DNA of 64,000 nt, taken from Otatea glauca (taxonomy: Eukaryota; Streptophyta; Magnoliopsida; Poales; Poaceae). Under the pieces are notes generated by a model that did not search any database, was not told the DNA's origin, and worked only from the letters and a program-made list of their open reading frames with translations. Below, piece by piece: positions 33,291-44,919 of the stretch. The position numbers and the translations under genes are program-made. The DNA is taken from assembly GCA_036346275.1 (NCBI GenBank), contig CM070722.1, positions 57,697,524-57,761,523 of the forward strand. The letters are read 5' to 3'. The number at the start of each line of letters is the position of its first letter. Position 1 is the stretch's first letter.

Positions 33291-34476
33291 CGCCGGGCCT
33301 CGGTCGGGTCGGGGGGAAGTGACCCGTCCGTCAAACGATCTATGAAGGGCTTTCTCCAGTCGGACTCGGTCGCTAGCACGCTGCGGCTCGACCCGGCCAA
33401 GTCTACGCCCGACCGCGCGGTGGTTGGGGCGACCGTGCTAGGTAGGTCGGGGGACCGTTCGGCCACCGGGCCCAGCTGGATGGAAGGCCGCAGGAGGTCG
33501 CAGACGAAGATCCCGGGCGGGACCGGCTCTCTGCTGGAGGCCAGATTGGCTAGGTAGTCGGCGTCGCTATTGTAGCGTCGGTAGCTATGGTGAAGCTCGA
33601 AGCCCTTGAACCGCACTTCGAGCTCGCGCACTTCTCGACAGTACGCGGCCATACGGGCGTCTCGGGGCTCCGCGGCCTTCATGACTTGGTCGACGACAAG
33701 CTTGGAGTCCCCGTGGACGTGGAGTCGGCGAGCACCGAGGTCGGCAGCGATCCGGAGACCGTTGACGAGGGCCTCGTACTCGGCGACGTTGTTGGTGGCG
33801 TCAGCAGCCTGATGGCGTACTGAAGCTTGTTCCCGAGCGGGGAGATGATGACAACTCCCGCGCCCGCGCCGTTCTTGTTGTAAGACCCATCGAAGTACAT
33901 TGTCCAGTGCTCGGGGTCTTCGATCACTGGTGGTGCCTGGGTTTCGGTCCACTCGGCGACGAAGTCGGCTAGGGCCTGCGACTTGATCGCCGTCCGAGGG
34001 ACGTATGTGATGTCGTGGCCGCTGAGCTCGAGCGCCCACTTGGCTATCCTTCCCGAGGCGTCGCGGTTGCGGACGATCTCGCCGAGCGGGGACGTGGTCA
34101 CCACAGTGATGGTGTGCTGATCGAAGTAGTGGACGAGCTTTCTCTTCGCAATGAGCACCGCGTAGAGTAGCTTCTGCACCTGTGGGTACCGAGCCTTGGA
34201 CTCGGAAAGGACCTCGCTAATGAAGTAAACTGGCCGTTGTACCTTAAGTTCGCGGCCTTCTTCCGCTCGCTCCACCACGAGGGCCGCGCTGACGACTTGG
34301 GTAGTGGCGGCGATGTAGAGAAACAGCGGTTCACCTGGTGCCGGGGCGACCAGGACTGGAGGCGAGGACAGGAAGGCCTTCAGGCGGGTGAGGGCCTCCT
34401 GAGCCTCCGGGGTCCAGCTGAAGCGGTCGGATCTCTTGAGTAGCTCAGAGTGGCATTCGCCGCCGAGGCGAGACAC
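33291..34476 (-). pseudogene. Gypsy reverse-transcriptase connection and RNase H region
   Basis: The RT connection reads WTPEAQEALTRLKAFLSSPP, PLFLYIAAT, RPVYFISEVL and YPQVQKLLYAVL, and the WALELSGHDITY stretch leads to the tether. RNase H follows with MYFDGSYNKNGAGAGVVI (first Asp), NNVAEYEALVNGL (Glu), HVHGDSKLVV (Asp) and NSDADYLANLAS (Asp), so its four acidic positions remain. The reading frame changes between the overlapping stretches near 33700-34040, so the polyprotein is not continuous. Confidence 0.85.
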
Positions 34477-35099
34477 GAAAGCGGCTCAAAGTCGCCAGCA
34501 TCCGGTCGACCTCTGGACCCCTTGAGGTTCTTGATTGGGCCCATCCTTGCGATTGCCGATATCTTCTCCTGGTTGGCCTCGATGCCTCGCTCGGAGACAA
34601 TGAAGCCAAGGAGCTTCCCTTTGGGGACCCCGAAGACGCATTTCTCAGGATTGAGCTTTATGCGGAATCGTCGAAGGTTCGCGAAGGTCTCTTCTAGGTC
34701 GGGGATAAGGTCGTCGGCCTTCTTGGTCTTTACGACAATATCGTCGACGTACACCTCAACGTTACGGCCGATCTGGTCATTGAAGTGGTCGGGGTGATCG
34801 GTCCGATCAAAGGTGATCGGGAACTCTGACCACCGGAGGTATTGGGGGACACATGACGCGACGGTATGGACCTCGCGATAAGCGAGCTTGAGCCGGCGCT
34901 TGTCGGCATAGCAGGCCGGTCCTCCAAAGATCATGAGGCAGCCGTCGGGTTCAGGAAACTCGTCGTCGCTTTTTCTCTCGCGGCCGCGGGGCGCGTGAAG
35001 CTTCTTCCCTTGCCACGCGGCGCGCGGGGACGGAGAGGTAACGCCTCGGACCTCGCGATCCGGTGATTGTGCTTGACGGAGAACCCGTGGTTTGGGCAC
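34380..35099 (-). pseudogene. Gypsy protease/reverse-transcriptase remnant with internal deletion
   Basis: The upstream part (about 34930-34790) reads YADKRRLKLAYREVH and FPITFDRTDHPDHF, sequence that precedes the aspartic protease in this lineage. It then passes directly into NDQIGRNVEVYVDDIVVKTK, the catalytic YVDD region, followed by FANLRRFRIKLNPEKCVFGV and KLLGFIVSERGIEANQEKI. The protease active site and the N-terminal half of reverse transcriptase that should lie between them are absent. The junction is near 34780. A copy with this deletion cannot make a working enzyme. Confidence 0.8.
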
Positions 35100-35149
35100 G
35101 GGCCGTCCATCAACTTCTCGAAGTGGTCGGGCGCGACGGTCGGTCGCAC

Positions 35150-36460
35150 CTGCTACTTGGCAGGACGGTCGACGGTGGCGACCACTTGGGTCTCGCGGAT
35201 CTGCTTCCCGTGCCGCTTCCGTTTGTCGGAGCGGTCAGAAGGGGACCCGATGTGGACGCCGGATTCTAGTTGGGCCTTTCCTCCCTCAAAGATGGCCCCA
35301 CACCTCCTCGCGGGGCGTGGTTGATGGCGATATCGAGGAGCTCCTTGGTAGTTACGGGCTTGAGGCAACCTAGTTTGTGTACCAAGGCCTTGCAGAGGTG
35401 CCGTAGATGAATGCTCCCACGACATCGGCGTCGGAGATGTCGGGAGCTCGTTCCGGGCGGAAAACCGCCGGATGTAGTCCCCGAGGTTTCCCGGCTGCTT
35501 GTTTGCAGCCCTTCAGTCTCAGGAGTTTCGTGGCGCTTGTAAGTGCCACGAAGTTGCCGACGAAGAGGCCTTCAAGTCGTTCCAATTCTGATGGTTTTGG
35601 CGGGCAAGTACTCGAGCTGCTCGGCCGAGTCCGCGAGGTAGATGGGAAGGTATCTTGGATGATGAAGAGGTCATCCGTTGCTCCTCCGCCGCATGCGAGC
35701 CGGTAATCTTGAGCCGACACACAGGGTTTGTGGCCCCGTGTATTTGGCAATGTTGGTAGGCGCCGAATCGGCAGGAAGTCCGCTGGCGGATCCCCGGCGT
35801 AACGCCGCGATTCGGACCGTCGGGGCTCGGCTGCGGTGGTGGTGCCCGCCGCCGCAATTCGTGAGTGGGTGGCCTCCTCCGCCATCTTTCTTCGCGCCTC
35901 AAGGGTAGCGCGAATGTCGAGGTATCACCGTATTTGCGCGCCGCCGGGCGCGCGAGGCTGGTGTGGCTCGCGGCGGCGCCGCTGTCTTGGGACCCAACCG
36001 GCTCCGTCTGTGTCAGACGGGCCCGTGTGGCCGAGGTGGCTCCGGGCGATAGGAGCGGGGCGTGCATGTCTTTGCGACGCCGCGCGCTACCAGCCCGGAG
36101 GTTTTGGTAAGTGGCCTTGGCCTCGGGTCGGTCGGCTCGGAGGCCTCGGCGCGACATTGCGGCCGCGCCACGCTTTGGCTTGCGTAGGGAAGAACCGAGG
36201 ACCGTCGGACTCTTCCGCTTTCTTGGGTGTGCTGACGCAGCAGCGCTTGCGTCGCGCCGCCAGCACATGCGGGTCTCGAGCTCCTCCCGCTCCAGGTTGG
36301 CTCGAGCCGGTCGAGCTCAGCTCTTCGTTCCTCCAACTCTTGTGCAAGCAGTTAGAGCTCTGCGGCGGCCCGAAGCGTTGAAGACGCTGCTGGTACTCCT
36401 CCTCCTGCGCTGAGTGCGCGGATAGGAGGTCCGTGAGCCGCGGGGCCACGGTCAATCGAC
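35150..36460 (-). pseudogene. Gypsy gag remnant
   Basis: Gag-type segments are visible in different frames on the minus strand: LKGCKQAAGKPRG, DISDADVVGAFIYGT (35500-35400) and, further on, an ELLDIAINHAPR-like stretch with Lys/Arg-rich sequence. Frameshifts are frequent and no single frame spans the gene. The part near the 5' LTR (36460-36738) has no recognisable leader or primer-binding site. Confidence 0.65.
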
Positions 36461-36738
36461 CGTGCCGCCATGTTGCACTCGCGAGTGCCGCTCATGCGCG
36501 GTACTCCGTGTCGGCCGAGTCATGGTGGAAGAGTCTTCCAAAGAGCTCGTGGATGGAGGCCGCATGTAGCCACCATCGCCACAAGTCGCGAGCCTACGGG
36601 GTGACATGGTCACTGCCGGCCTACGGAGTTTTCGCGGGCGTGGCGGAGCACTCCTCGGGTTCCGGCTTCGGGGCCTGCAGGGGCGCCCCAAGCCGGAGCT
36701 TAGCGAAGTCGCCTGAGAGGACGCCCAGACTCTCAGCG

Positions 36739-37812
36739 GGAAGATGTATACTGGTTCGGGCTGAAAGTCCCTACTCCAGTTCGGATGGTCGTATTGTATT
36801 GCTTTGCACGATGTTTTACAGATGAGGGCGCTAAGTTACCTAAGCTCCTCCTGTTCTTCTCTCTTTTCCCCCCTCTAGAATCGTTAGTCCTGCCTCCTTT
36901 TATACAGAAGGAAGGGGCAGGTTACATCGAGAGTCGGGGGAAGGGCGAGGCGACCTATGCTAGGAGCTCGGTCCTTCGTCTGTGGGACTGTCGCCACACG
37001 CCTTGCCCATCTTTGGGTCGGTAGCTTTGGTGGTCAGGGAGGTTAGGTATTCTTCGGGAAATAGCGTACTTGCCCTCTGTGATCCTTACGAATGCTGACG
37101 TGCGGTGTGTGACGTTGGCGCTGCCTCGGGAGGGAGCGTGCGTTAGATCGCATACCGACTAGTTGATGGGGTCGGAAGCTCGACTTCGCGATCACCAAAC
37201 CTTCTAGGAAGGAGCCACCGCCTTATATTGTCACCCGATTGACCTTGTTCGCGAGGTACGTGGCGGTAGGGTCGATGAGGGCCCCGACACGCGCCCTCGG
37301 CGTCTGTCACCTTGGTTCGGTCGGAGTCGGAGATCCCGCCGCCAAGGGGTCGGGGCGCTGCTCGGTCGGAGTCGGGAGATCTGCCCGCCAAGGGGATCGG
37401 GGCGCCGTCCGGCCGGAGTCGGAGATCCCGCCCCGCCAAGGGGGGTCGTGCGCCGTCTCGGTCGGAGTCGGAGATCCCGCCGCCAAGGGGGTCGGGCGCT
37501 GTTCGGTCGAGTCGGAGATCCCGCCCGCCAAGGGATCGGAGCGCCGTCCGGTCGGAGTCGGGAGATCCCGCCCCGCCAAGGGGATCGGGAGCGCTGTCCG
37601 GTCGGAGTCGGGAGATCCCGCCCCGCCAAGGGGGTCGGAGCACCTGTCTGGTCGGATTCGCTTCCTGGCCGGCCGGGCGGATGTCTTGTGTGGTCTCGCA
37701 GGCGATTCGGTCGGTGGCGGGCCGGGCGCGGCCTGTTGGGCTGGAGATATGCTTGATGCCGCTGGCTCGTCGCTTCGGGCCGTTGGGGTACCTCTGTTAT
37801 TAGTATTCGTCA
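36739..37812 (-). repeat. 5' LTR of the gypsy element, lacking its U5 end
   Basis: It matches the other LTR from ATGTATACTGGTTCGG to the terminal GTCA. The first 85 bp or so present at 23097-23183 (the U5 end on the minus strand) are replaced by unrelated sequence ending CAGCGGGAAG. Subrepeats of about 55 bp lie at 37320-37640. A minus-strand TATAAAAGG motif is at 36896-36904, where the genomic transcript would begin. Confidence 0.85.
36896..36904 (-). promoter_or_regulatory. TATA box of the gypsy 5' LTR
   Basis: CCTTTTATA on the plus strand reads TATAAAAGG on the minus strand, in a GC-rich context inside the LTR, pointing toward gag. Confidence 0.5.
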
Positions 37813-37817
37813 ATATT

Positions 37818-38430
37818 TCATATTTATATTATCTTGCATTTATTTTAGATCCTAACTTTGAGGATTCACTAATGTTCTCTTAACTCCTGAGTGATGCTGT
37901 AGGGATAGATCATTCTAACTATTTTTTTTCCAGATGTTCCTACTAAATTGTCCGATTCTTATCAAAAGTACAAACTGAAGTTCGGGGAGTTTGCTTGCAA
38001 TGACCTCTTACCACCAACCACCATAGTTAAGAAGAAAACCACATGGGGCAAAAATATGGTGTGCAAGTTCTTTCTCTAGATGCTCAAGTTCTGGAAAAAG
38101 ACACACCACCATAGTATCGGGGAATTAATGAATTATCCACCTATCTGGACAGCGATACCATGGATTGCCAGAAGAGCAATTCAATATTTTGCAACGGTGG
38201 TACGAGTATAAGATAACACATCTGGTGCTATCCATATTAACACATGATGTGTTAACCGTATTTGTCTCGATAATTTATTCCGAGTTTGCTTTCGGTCTTT
38301 TGGAAGATTATTGGAGGACACAGGAACAAGTCTCACCAGTGAGATGGTGGAAATATTTGTAACAGTGAAAGACTAGGAACAAGCTAAAGGACGAGGTCAA
38401 CACACTATAGAAAATACAAATTTAGTTGAC
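37818..38430 (+). pseudogene. hAT transposase C-terminal remnant next to the gypsy insertion
   Basis: In changing frames the plus strand reads DSYQKYKLKFGEFACND, ELSTYLDSDTMDCQ, EEQFNILQRWYEYK, LTHDVLTVFVS and then SEFAF with RTQ. This is the order of the hAT dimerisation domain of plant RICESLEEPER-type proteins (YL-DILxWW-ArDiLaIPvStv-SEsAFStgGr). Stops and frameshifts are common. The gypsy element inserted just before it; I could not find the N-terminal part on the other side of the insertion. Confidence 0.6.
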
Positions 38431-40330
38431 GGATGCGTTCGACAATCTTTATCTAGACAATAACACTTAGAACATCGTGTATGCAGGGCTACTAACTGTA
38501 ATGTTTTTTTCATTGCCAAGGTTTTCTCAAGTAAAGTTTTTACTTGCTAAAGGTTTTAACGAGCTCATTACATTTTCAATATATTTGTCTCTTTTTAGGG
38601 TATAGAATTAATTTTTAATCTATCAAGCCAAACGGGTTGTGCCTAAATGGATAGGTGCCGTGCCGTCATTTTGACCAGAACCAACTGTACGTATGACATA
38701 AGCTAATCTGGTGATGGTTTGTGGGTAAAGCAGATCTACGTGATGGTATCGATAACGAGCTGCCGATCCTCGAAAAGAGACGAGGTAAGTGGAGCCCCCG
38801 CTGTCCGCGCGTGGAAATGGAGACAATGCTAGCTAGGTCTTTACTTTAAAAATGACACAAGGAGAAGTTGAAATCCACAGTAGTGAATACTTAATTTGCA
38901 CTAACAAACTCTTTGATCTACCTGCTTTGGTAAAATCGCACTGCTATTCTGAAGAACAAACTGCACTGTTCTATTGCTTTAATTTCAGTTTGGTTAAAGA
39001 TTATGTCAAGTAAAATACATACCTAATTGCAAACGGTGTAGATTTTTATAGGAAATTGCTAGTGGGACGTGTGTATATGTTTGAGAAACGGAGTAGATCA
39101 AAGATGCAAAAGAATTTTATACACTGTAGTTAAATGAATTAACTTAAGCACCACCCCGCCAATGATTTTTCCACTAGGCTTCTTTTTTCCAAAAAAAAAC
39201 AAGCTTTTTTCCCCAAGGGAGCACTAGATTGATTTGATTCCGACCGAAGTCCAAAAAATCAAATTGAACTGTTTGTAAATTTTCAATTTACAACTCGTTT
39301 GGATCCCATGAATTAAAATTTTATTCATTCAATTAGATTAGAAATCCTAACTAGTAGAATTCGAATTTGATTCAAGCCAATTCAAGTTCGATGTTTTTTT
39401 TGTTTGGGTGACCTTTGGAATTGGAATAGAAGTTCTTCTTTTTACCAGAAATATCAACAACACAATTCAGAATCACACACACATAATCCAGCAGCGTTGA
39501 ACTCCCTCAATCCAGCACCAATCCATACCCCGCCGTTTCAAGTCGTTGTTGCAGCTCGCACCAATGGCGTTGCCGCCGCCGCTCACTACAGCCAAGCATG
39601 CAGGTTACAGTAAAGGATGGGCTTCAACAGCGATGGAGAAGGTCCTGCTCTGTCCAATCGAGCCACTGCCATGGCCGATTTATGTCCTTCCACCGCACCG
39701 CTGCGGAGCTACCCATTGTTCCGTAACTCTGCGCTCTGCTGCGTCCAGATCCGTGTCTTAATTTGTGCCACCGTGCAAACACGCAGAACTAGGCTAGAAA
39801 AAAAAAAAGCTAGTTACATCTCGAATCAAAATTACTTTGATTACAGTATTTAATGAGTTTAGAATTGAAATGAGTCTATTTCGAGCGAAAATATGTTAAT
39901 GAGGCTCAGCTCGATAGTGGCTCGTTAGCTCGAATTTGAAATAACCACTTACAAGATAAACAAAATAATTTTATGCCGAATTATGTCAATTTCGAAAAAA
40001 ACTATATAATAACTCGTTAAACTCGATAGTCAGCCCTACCCAAGATGTGGAGATGCTAAGGATGTACGGTGAATAAGCAGACGGGGAGGAGAAGATGGCA
40101 GTGGTGAGGTAGAGGCGTCGAGGTTACCTAGTGTCAGCAACAGGGAAGAAACACGACGAGTCGAGGAAGGAGTCGTGGTTTGTGGCGACGGTGGATTCCG
40201 GAATTCGATGGAGGAGAGGAAAGAATTGGAGGTAGGTGTAGTGTAGCCCAAACGATGGAATTTAGGATAGAATCAAAGATTCCATTTCCGGTGGCAGGCG
40301 AACAGCAGAAAAACTACTGTACCATATACT
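38431..40330. other. Intergenic, with degraded transposon-like patches
   Basis: No gene is recognised. A patch ending near 40044 (complement AGGGCTGACTATCGAGTTTA) looks like a hAT end with ACTCG words, but its partner was not found. Another patch at 39290-39410 has GTTTGGATCCC-type MITE-like sequence without a defined partner. Frames at 39404-39853 and 40036-40251 carry no motif. Confidence 0.25.
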
Positions 40331-40660
40331 GTTTTGATGGGAATTGACGGGATAGAGGTGAGCCGTCCGATCTTTTTCGTGTTCGCCTTCGCGCGATTAC
40401 TGCGCCGCTCGCCCGTGCCGGCCTCCTTCGGCCCGCGTCCCCGTCGGCTGGGCCCGCAACTGCCGTGCGCCTTCCTCTGCCAGCTTCCGCGTTCGTCTCC
40501 ATGCGCGTCTAGCTTTCGTGCCGCTCCGGATCGGCACCGCCATTCAGCGCCTTCAACCGTCGTCGAGACCAGCTGGACTCTAAATAAATCTCACAACCGA
40601 ATTGAAGTCCCGTCGGTTCCACTGCTACAGCCGGACAGCTCGGTTGCTGCGTGGGAACGA
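40331..40660. other. GC-rich segment, unassigned
   Basis: A GC-rich insert between AT-rich blocks, open in several frames with Pro/Arg/Ser-rich translations. It could be a captured host-gene piece within the element suggested by the adjacent word-biased region. No domain was recognised. Confidence 0.25.
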
Positions 40661-40699
40661 AGGTACGGAAGAAGGCTTCTGGAAAAAAGAGAGCGGTAT

Positions 40700-41800
40700 T
40701 ATTGTTTAAGTTTTTCAAGGTTTTATGAGTTCACGGTTAAGTTTCACAACGTTTCACAGATAAGTTTTATAAGGTTTCACGTATAAGTTTCACGATGTTT
40801 CATAAGTTACAATAGGTTTTAGTATTATAACTTTTCACGGATAAATTTCATGACGTTCTATGAAAGTTTCATTAATATGTTTCATGAGATTTCATCACAT
40901 AGATTCACGTTTACGTTTACAGTTTCATCAAGTATTGATAGTGTGTACAACTATGTTTCAGTAGATTTCATGTTTCAGGGTTAAGTTTCACATCTAAGTT
41001 TCATAAGGTTTCATAGTGTTTTATCCAAATATACGAACCCTGTGAAACACGCTTGATTTTTTGAATATTTGACAAATCTCATGAAACTCATATAAAATTG
41101 GTTTTCATTTGTTTTTTTCTGGAACTTGTGAAACTTTGAAGTTGGCCTCTTGAAACTCAGTTAAAATTATTTTGAATTTCGTTTTAAATCAACTTTTAGA
41201 TTTGAAACTTGATGAAACTTATAGTTTCATATTAGAAACTCATTGAAATTTATTGAGATATAATGAAATATTTGTAAAATCTATTTGAAACTCTTTTGAA
41301 ACATACGAAACCTACGAAATTGAAGTGTTATGAAACTTATAAGTACACTAAAAAACCTGATGAAACTTAACTGTGAAACAACATGAAACCTATGTAGACG
41401 AAACAATACAAAACCTTTGGGTGAAATTTAGCTGTGAAACATGCTATACCGTTGGAATCAATTCCAATGGTACAACGTTCATTAGCATGAAATTTATTGA
41501 AACTTGCTAAGATATGGCATTTTCAAAGTTGAAACTTGTTAAAAACATAGTATTTTGAAACTTCAAGCATCCAAGAAACTTGTTGAAGCATGGCATTTTT
41601 AAAACATCACGAAACATCATGAAACTTATCCGTGAAATATCACGAAACTTCTTTTGAAATCTGACGAAACATGCATAAAATATGAAACTTATAAGTATAC
41701 TACGAAACCTGTAAAACTCAACTGTGAAACAACATGAAACCTAGTTGCGAAACTTAGCTATGAAACTTAGCTGTGAAACCTGCTATACCGTTGAAATCAA
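40700..41800. repeat. Strand-switching GTTTCA / TGAAAC word array
   Basis: From about 40,725 to 41,000 the plus strand is crowded with GTTTCA and related words (AAGTTTCACGATGTTTCATA and similar). From about 41,040 to 41,790 it is crowded with the complement, GAAACTT and TGAAAC. The whole behaves like a large, very loose inverted repeat. Two copies of an imperfect palindrome, CTATACCGTTG..CAATGGTAT, lie at about 41,440 and 41,782. No protein is encoded. A non-autonomous transposon or foldback structure is likely, family unknown. Confidence 0.5.
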
Positions 41801-42370
41801 TTCCAATGGTATAGGATTCAGTAGTAGCGCTCGGCGAACAGGCCCACTCCTGGAATCCGACTCCAAATCCGCGATTCCGCCTTCAATCACCGGCTATCAA
41901 ACGGAGATGATTGTAAATGCTCCAGGCACTTTGAATGATCAAACAATAGCAAAGAAAACACAAGACCACCTCGTACTAACACAGGAAGGTATCATCTTCG
42001 AATATATATCATTGCAGGTGAAGCACATAGTTGTAAACATTGCTCAAACCAACGACGTATATTTGTCAAAAACTGAAAACTACGAATTGGATTAGGTCCC
42101 GAGCTGTCATTTTGTTTTCTCAAAAAATAAGAAAGAGCAAAAAAAAAAAATGATACTCTCATAACATTGTCCTCCAGTGCCACGAATGATTAATTTCCAT
42201 TTTCTTCAATGCACATTCCACACTGTTGGCGACCGAAATGGGACTAAGCTAAGCTACCACATATTCACGCAGCCACGCTGTCTCACACGTATGGGCCTGC
42301 CTATCTTGGGCCGATTCAGCACCGGGTTGGGATGTCACACAATTCTAATTTCCACCCTCTCATTCCTATT
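41801..42370. other. Intergenic sequence
   Basis: No recognisable gene or element end apart from the adjoining Helitron. Short frames here lack motifs. Confidence 0.3.
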
Positions 42371-42372
42371 AA

Positions 42373-44919
42373 CTAGGAGGTGACTCGCGCATTTGCGCGG
42401 CTAGATTTTCTTAACAGTTTATACTATCAAATGATACAACTTATATACTTGAGAATATATAAACGTATTTTGTAGACTATTTAGATTTTTAAGGCATTAT
42501 AAATATTAGAAATGACAATAGAAACTTGAAGAAAAATTGTACTGAAGGGATGCAATTGAAGTAAAAGCTTTGATGGAAGAAAATCATTAAGAATAATAAG
42601 TTGTTGGGCGTTCTTAAAAACGTAGCAACTCTTCATTTTGCATAGATCATATAGCTATATACCCATGTTCTTTCTCTATTAGTAACTCTTTTTTCAAAAT
42701 ATATGCAACACATATACCTCTATTTCATTTCAAGTAATACGCTGATTATTTTACATGGTATTAGAGTATATTGCTCACTTATACACTGATACATCATGGG
42801 CGACTTACTTTAAGCATATCTTCCTCACACGATGATTGCCTCCGCAGAACCATATGTCTTATATCTCTTTATTGATGGCCGTACAACTTTTTTGCTTCAA
42901 CCGCCAATAGCAAACCCAATTTTTTGTCAATCCCTCTCAACTGCTATCCTTTTAATGCAATACTCTACCATATAACTATCTTCTATTTCTCTTCGATTAT
43001 CACTTAATGCTGAACGTTACAATATCAATATGCAATGCATACATGTATAAGTATTGCTTTTCTTATCGGGGACACCTGTCATGCTCTCACCAGTAGCCCC
43101 AAACCTATTATGCTCTCACTAATGACCCCAAGCCTATTCAATAGAGTATCACCATCTCCTCTCTGAGTTTTTTGTAACTTGTTTTAATTCAAACGAATTC
43201 GTGCATGCATATACACATGCAAGATATTATACATGCTTGATTTATGCTTGTCCCATATCGGTCGTTTCTCTGATTCAATGTTTGCCAACTCAATGATGTT
43301 GATTCCTCACAAACACGGTGACCTCCTATCTTCTATGATGCTAGTATATTTGCTTTAGTCGTTATCTAACATATGTAGATTTTTTTCACTATCGTGTGTG
43401 ATGTCATATTCCTCAACAGTGATGGTACGTTTCTAGCTATCCAATGGATATACATCCTTTGTGGCTCATCTTCCATGCAAAGCTTCATCTAGTCTCTACC
43501 AGTGCCTCTCCATCATCAAGCTTCTTTTGCTTATGACATCTTCAACAATACAGATGCTCACCACTCACCACGACTTTTGGCTCTTTTGGCTTTAGCCTTT
43601 CTCTTTTTATTTTATTTTTATTCCAAATTTTAGTTTTTTGAATTCATAAAGAAATCTAATAGCTAATGGTTCATTAATTTTTATGCCGAATTATATTTAT
43701 TTAGGGATTTTATTTAGAAATTCATATTGAAATTGAATTGGAATTCTTGTTCAAAACAAATTAGCATTTTTTTGTTTATTTTTATTCCAAATTATATTTG
43801 TGTATTGTTGGATCATACATGACATAGATTTTTTAATATAGTTTTAGGTGGTATCGTATACAAATCTAATTGGTATTTTTTATTTCATTTCATTCCTAAT
43901 TTAAGCTATTTATGGATTTTACATTAGAGTTCGTATGGAAATCAAATTGCTAATTGTATTTTGTTTTTTATTCTAAATTTTAGTTTTAGGTTGGTATTTG
44001 TACAAAAATCCAATTACTAATTTTCAATTGATTTTTGTTTTGAATTTTATTTTTATTTTGATGATCATATGGGAATAAAATTTCTACTTTTATTTTATTT
44101 TTCCAGGGAATTTTGGTTTTTTATTGTACCTGATGTGGACTCTTTATTTTAATCCTATGGAAATCAAATTTCTATATTTTATTTTTCATTCCAAATTTTA
44201 GTTTTTTATGTTGGAATCCGTATACAAATCCAACAGCTAATTTTTATTCTAAATTTTAGTTTTATTTTGATGTTCATTTGGAAATCAGATTACTAATTAT
44301 CTTTTATTTTGATGTTCATATGGAAATTAGATTATTAATTATCTTTTATTTTCTGTTTTGAATTTTTTATCGTACTTGGACTCTTTCTTTTAATTATTTG
44401 TATGGAAATCAAATTACTAATTATATTATAGTTTTTATTCTGATTTTTTTAAAATTTTATTCTGAATTTCAATTTTATTTTGACGTTCGTATAGAAATTA
44501 GATTATTAATTATCTTTTATTTAAAAAATATTTGGAATTTCAATTTTATTTTGATGTTCGTATGAAAATTAGATTATTAATTTATCTTTTATTTTTTGTT
44601 TCGATTTTTTTTATTGTACTTGGACTCTTTCTTTTAATCGTTTGGAAATTAAATTTATGATTTTATTTTATTTTTATTCCAAATTTCAGTTATTCTTGTA
44701 TTATACATGCCACAAACACTTTCATGTATTGTACATGACACAAACTCTTATATATTGTACATGACGTAAACTCTTTTTTTAATATAAACCGTTATAATCT
44801 GGACCCACCATGATCAATGGTGTATATCTTTCTTTTTTTTCTTCGATTAATGTGAAAATTTCTAGTTTTGAGAGCGAACGTGGTGGCTTCTTTTGCTTCT
44901 GCTTTAATAATATAATAGA
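42373..44919 (-). mobile_element. AT-rich non-autonomous Helitron (2.55 kb)
   Basis: On the minus strand the 5' end is TCTATTATATTATTAAAGC (from 44919), preceded by host A. The 3' end shows a short hairpin (CGCGC-AAAT-GCGCG), a 9-nt spacer and CTAG at 42376-42373, followed by host T. This A|TC...CTAG|T layout is diagnostic of Helitrons. The inside is AT-rich and carries degenerate tandem repeats; no Rep/helicase frame is present, so it is non-autonomous. Confidence 0.75.
43590..44700. repeat. Degenerate tandem repeats in the Helitron
   Basis: Imperfect units of roughly 90-120 bp recur about ten times, with shared words such as TTTTATTCCAAATTTTAGTTTT, GTTCGTATGGAAATCAAATT and TACTAATTTTATTTT in varying order. 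The array fills the centre of the Helitron. Confidence 0.6.

Larger units (their letters stand above)
23097..37812 (-). mobile_element. Ty3/gypsy retrotransposon with an antisense accessory gene
   Basis: The element is bounded by a 5-bp duplication, ATATT, at 23092-23096 and 37813-37817. Its outer edges are TGTCGGCG on the left and GTCA on the right. On the minus strand the order is 5' LTR, gag, a protease fragment, reverse transcriptase, RNase H, integrase, a long 3' internal region, 3' LTR. That long region contains a plus-strand gene with its own TATA box, two tandem-repeat zones and a nested hAT element. The integrase-last order marks Ty3/gypsy. The layout resembles maize Grande, whose long 3' region carries an antisense accessory gene. 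Frameshifts, internal deletions and a missing primer-binding site show it is no longer autonomous. Confidence 0.9.
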
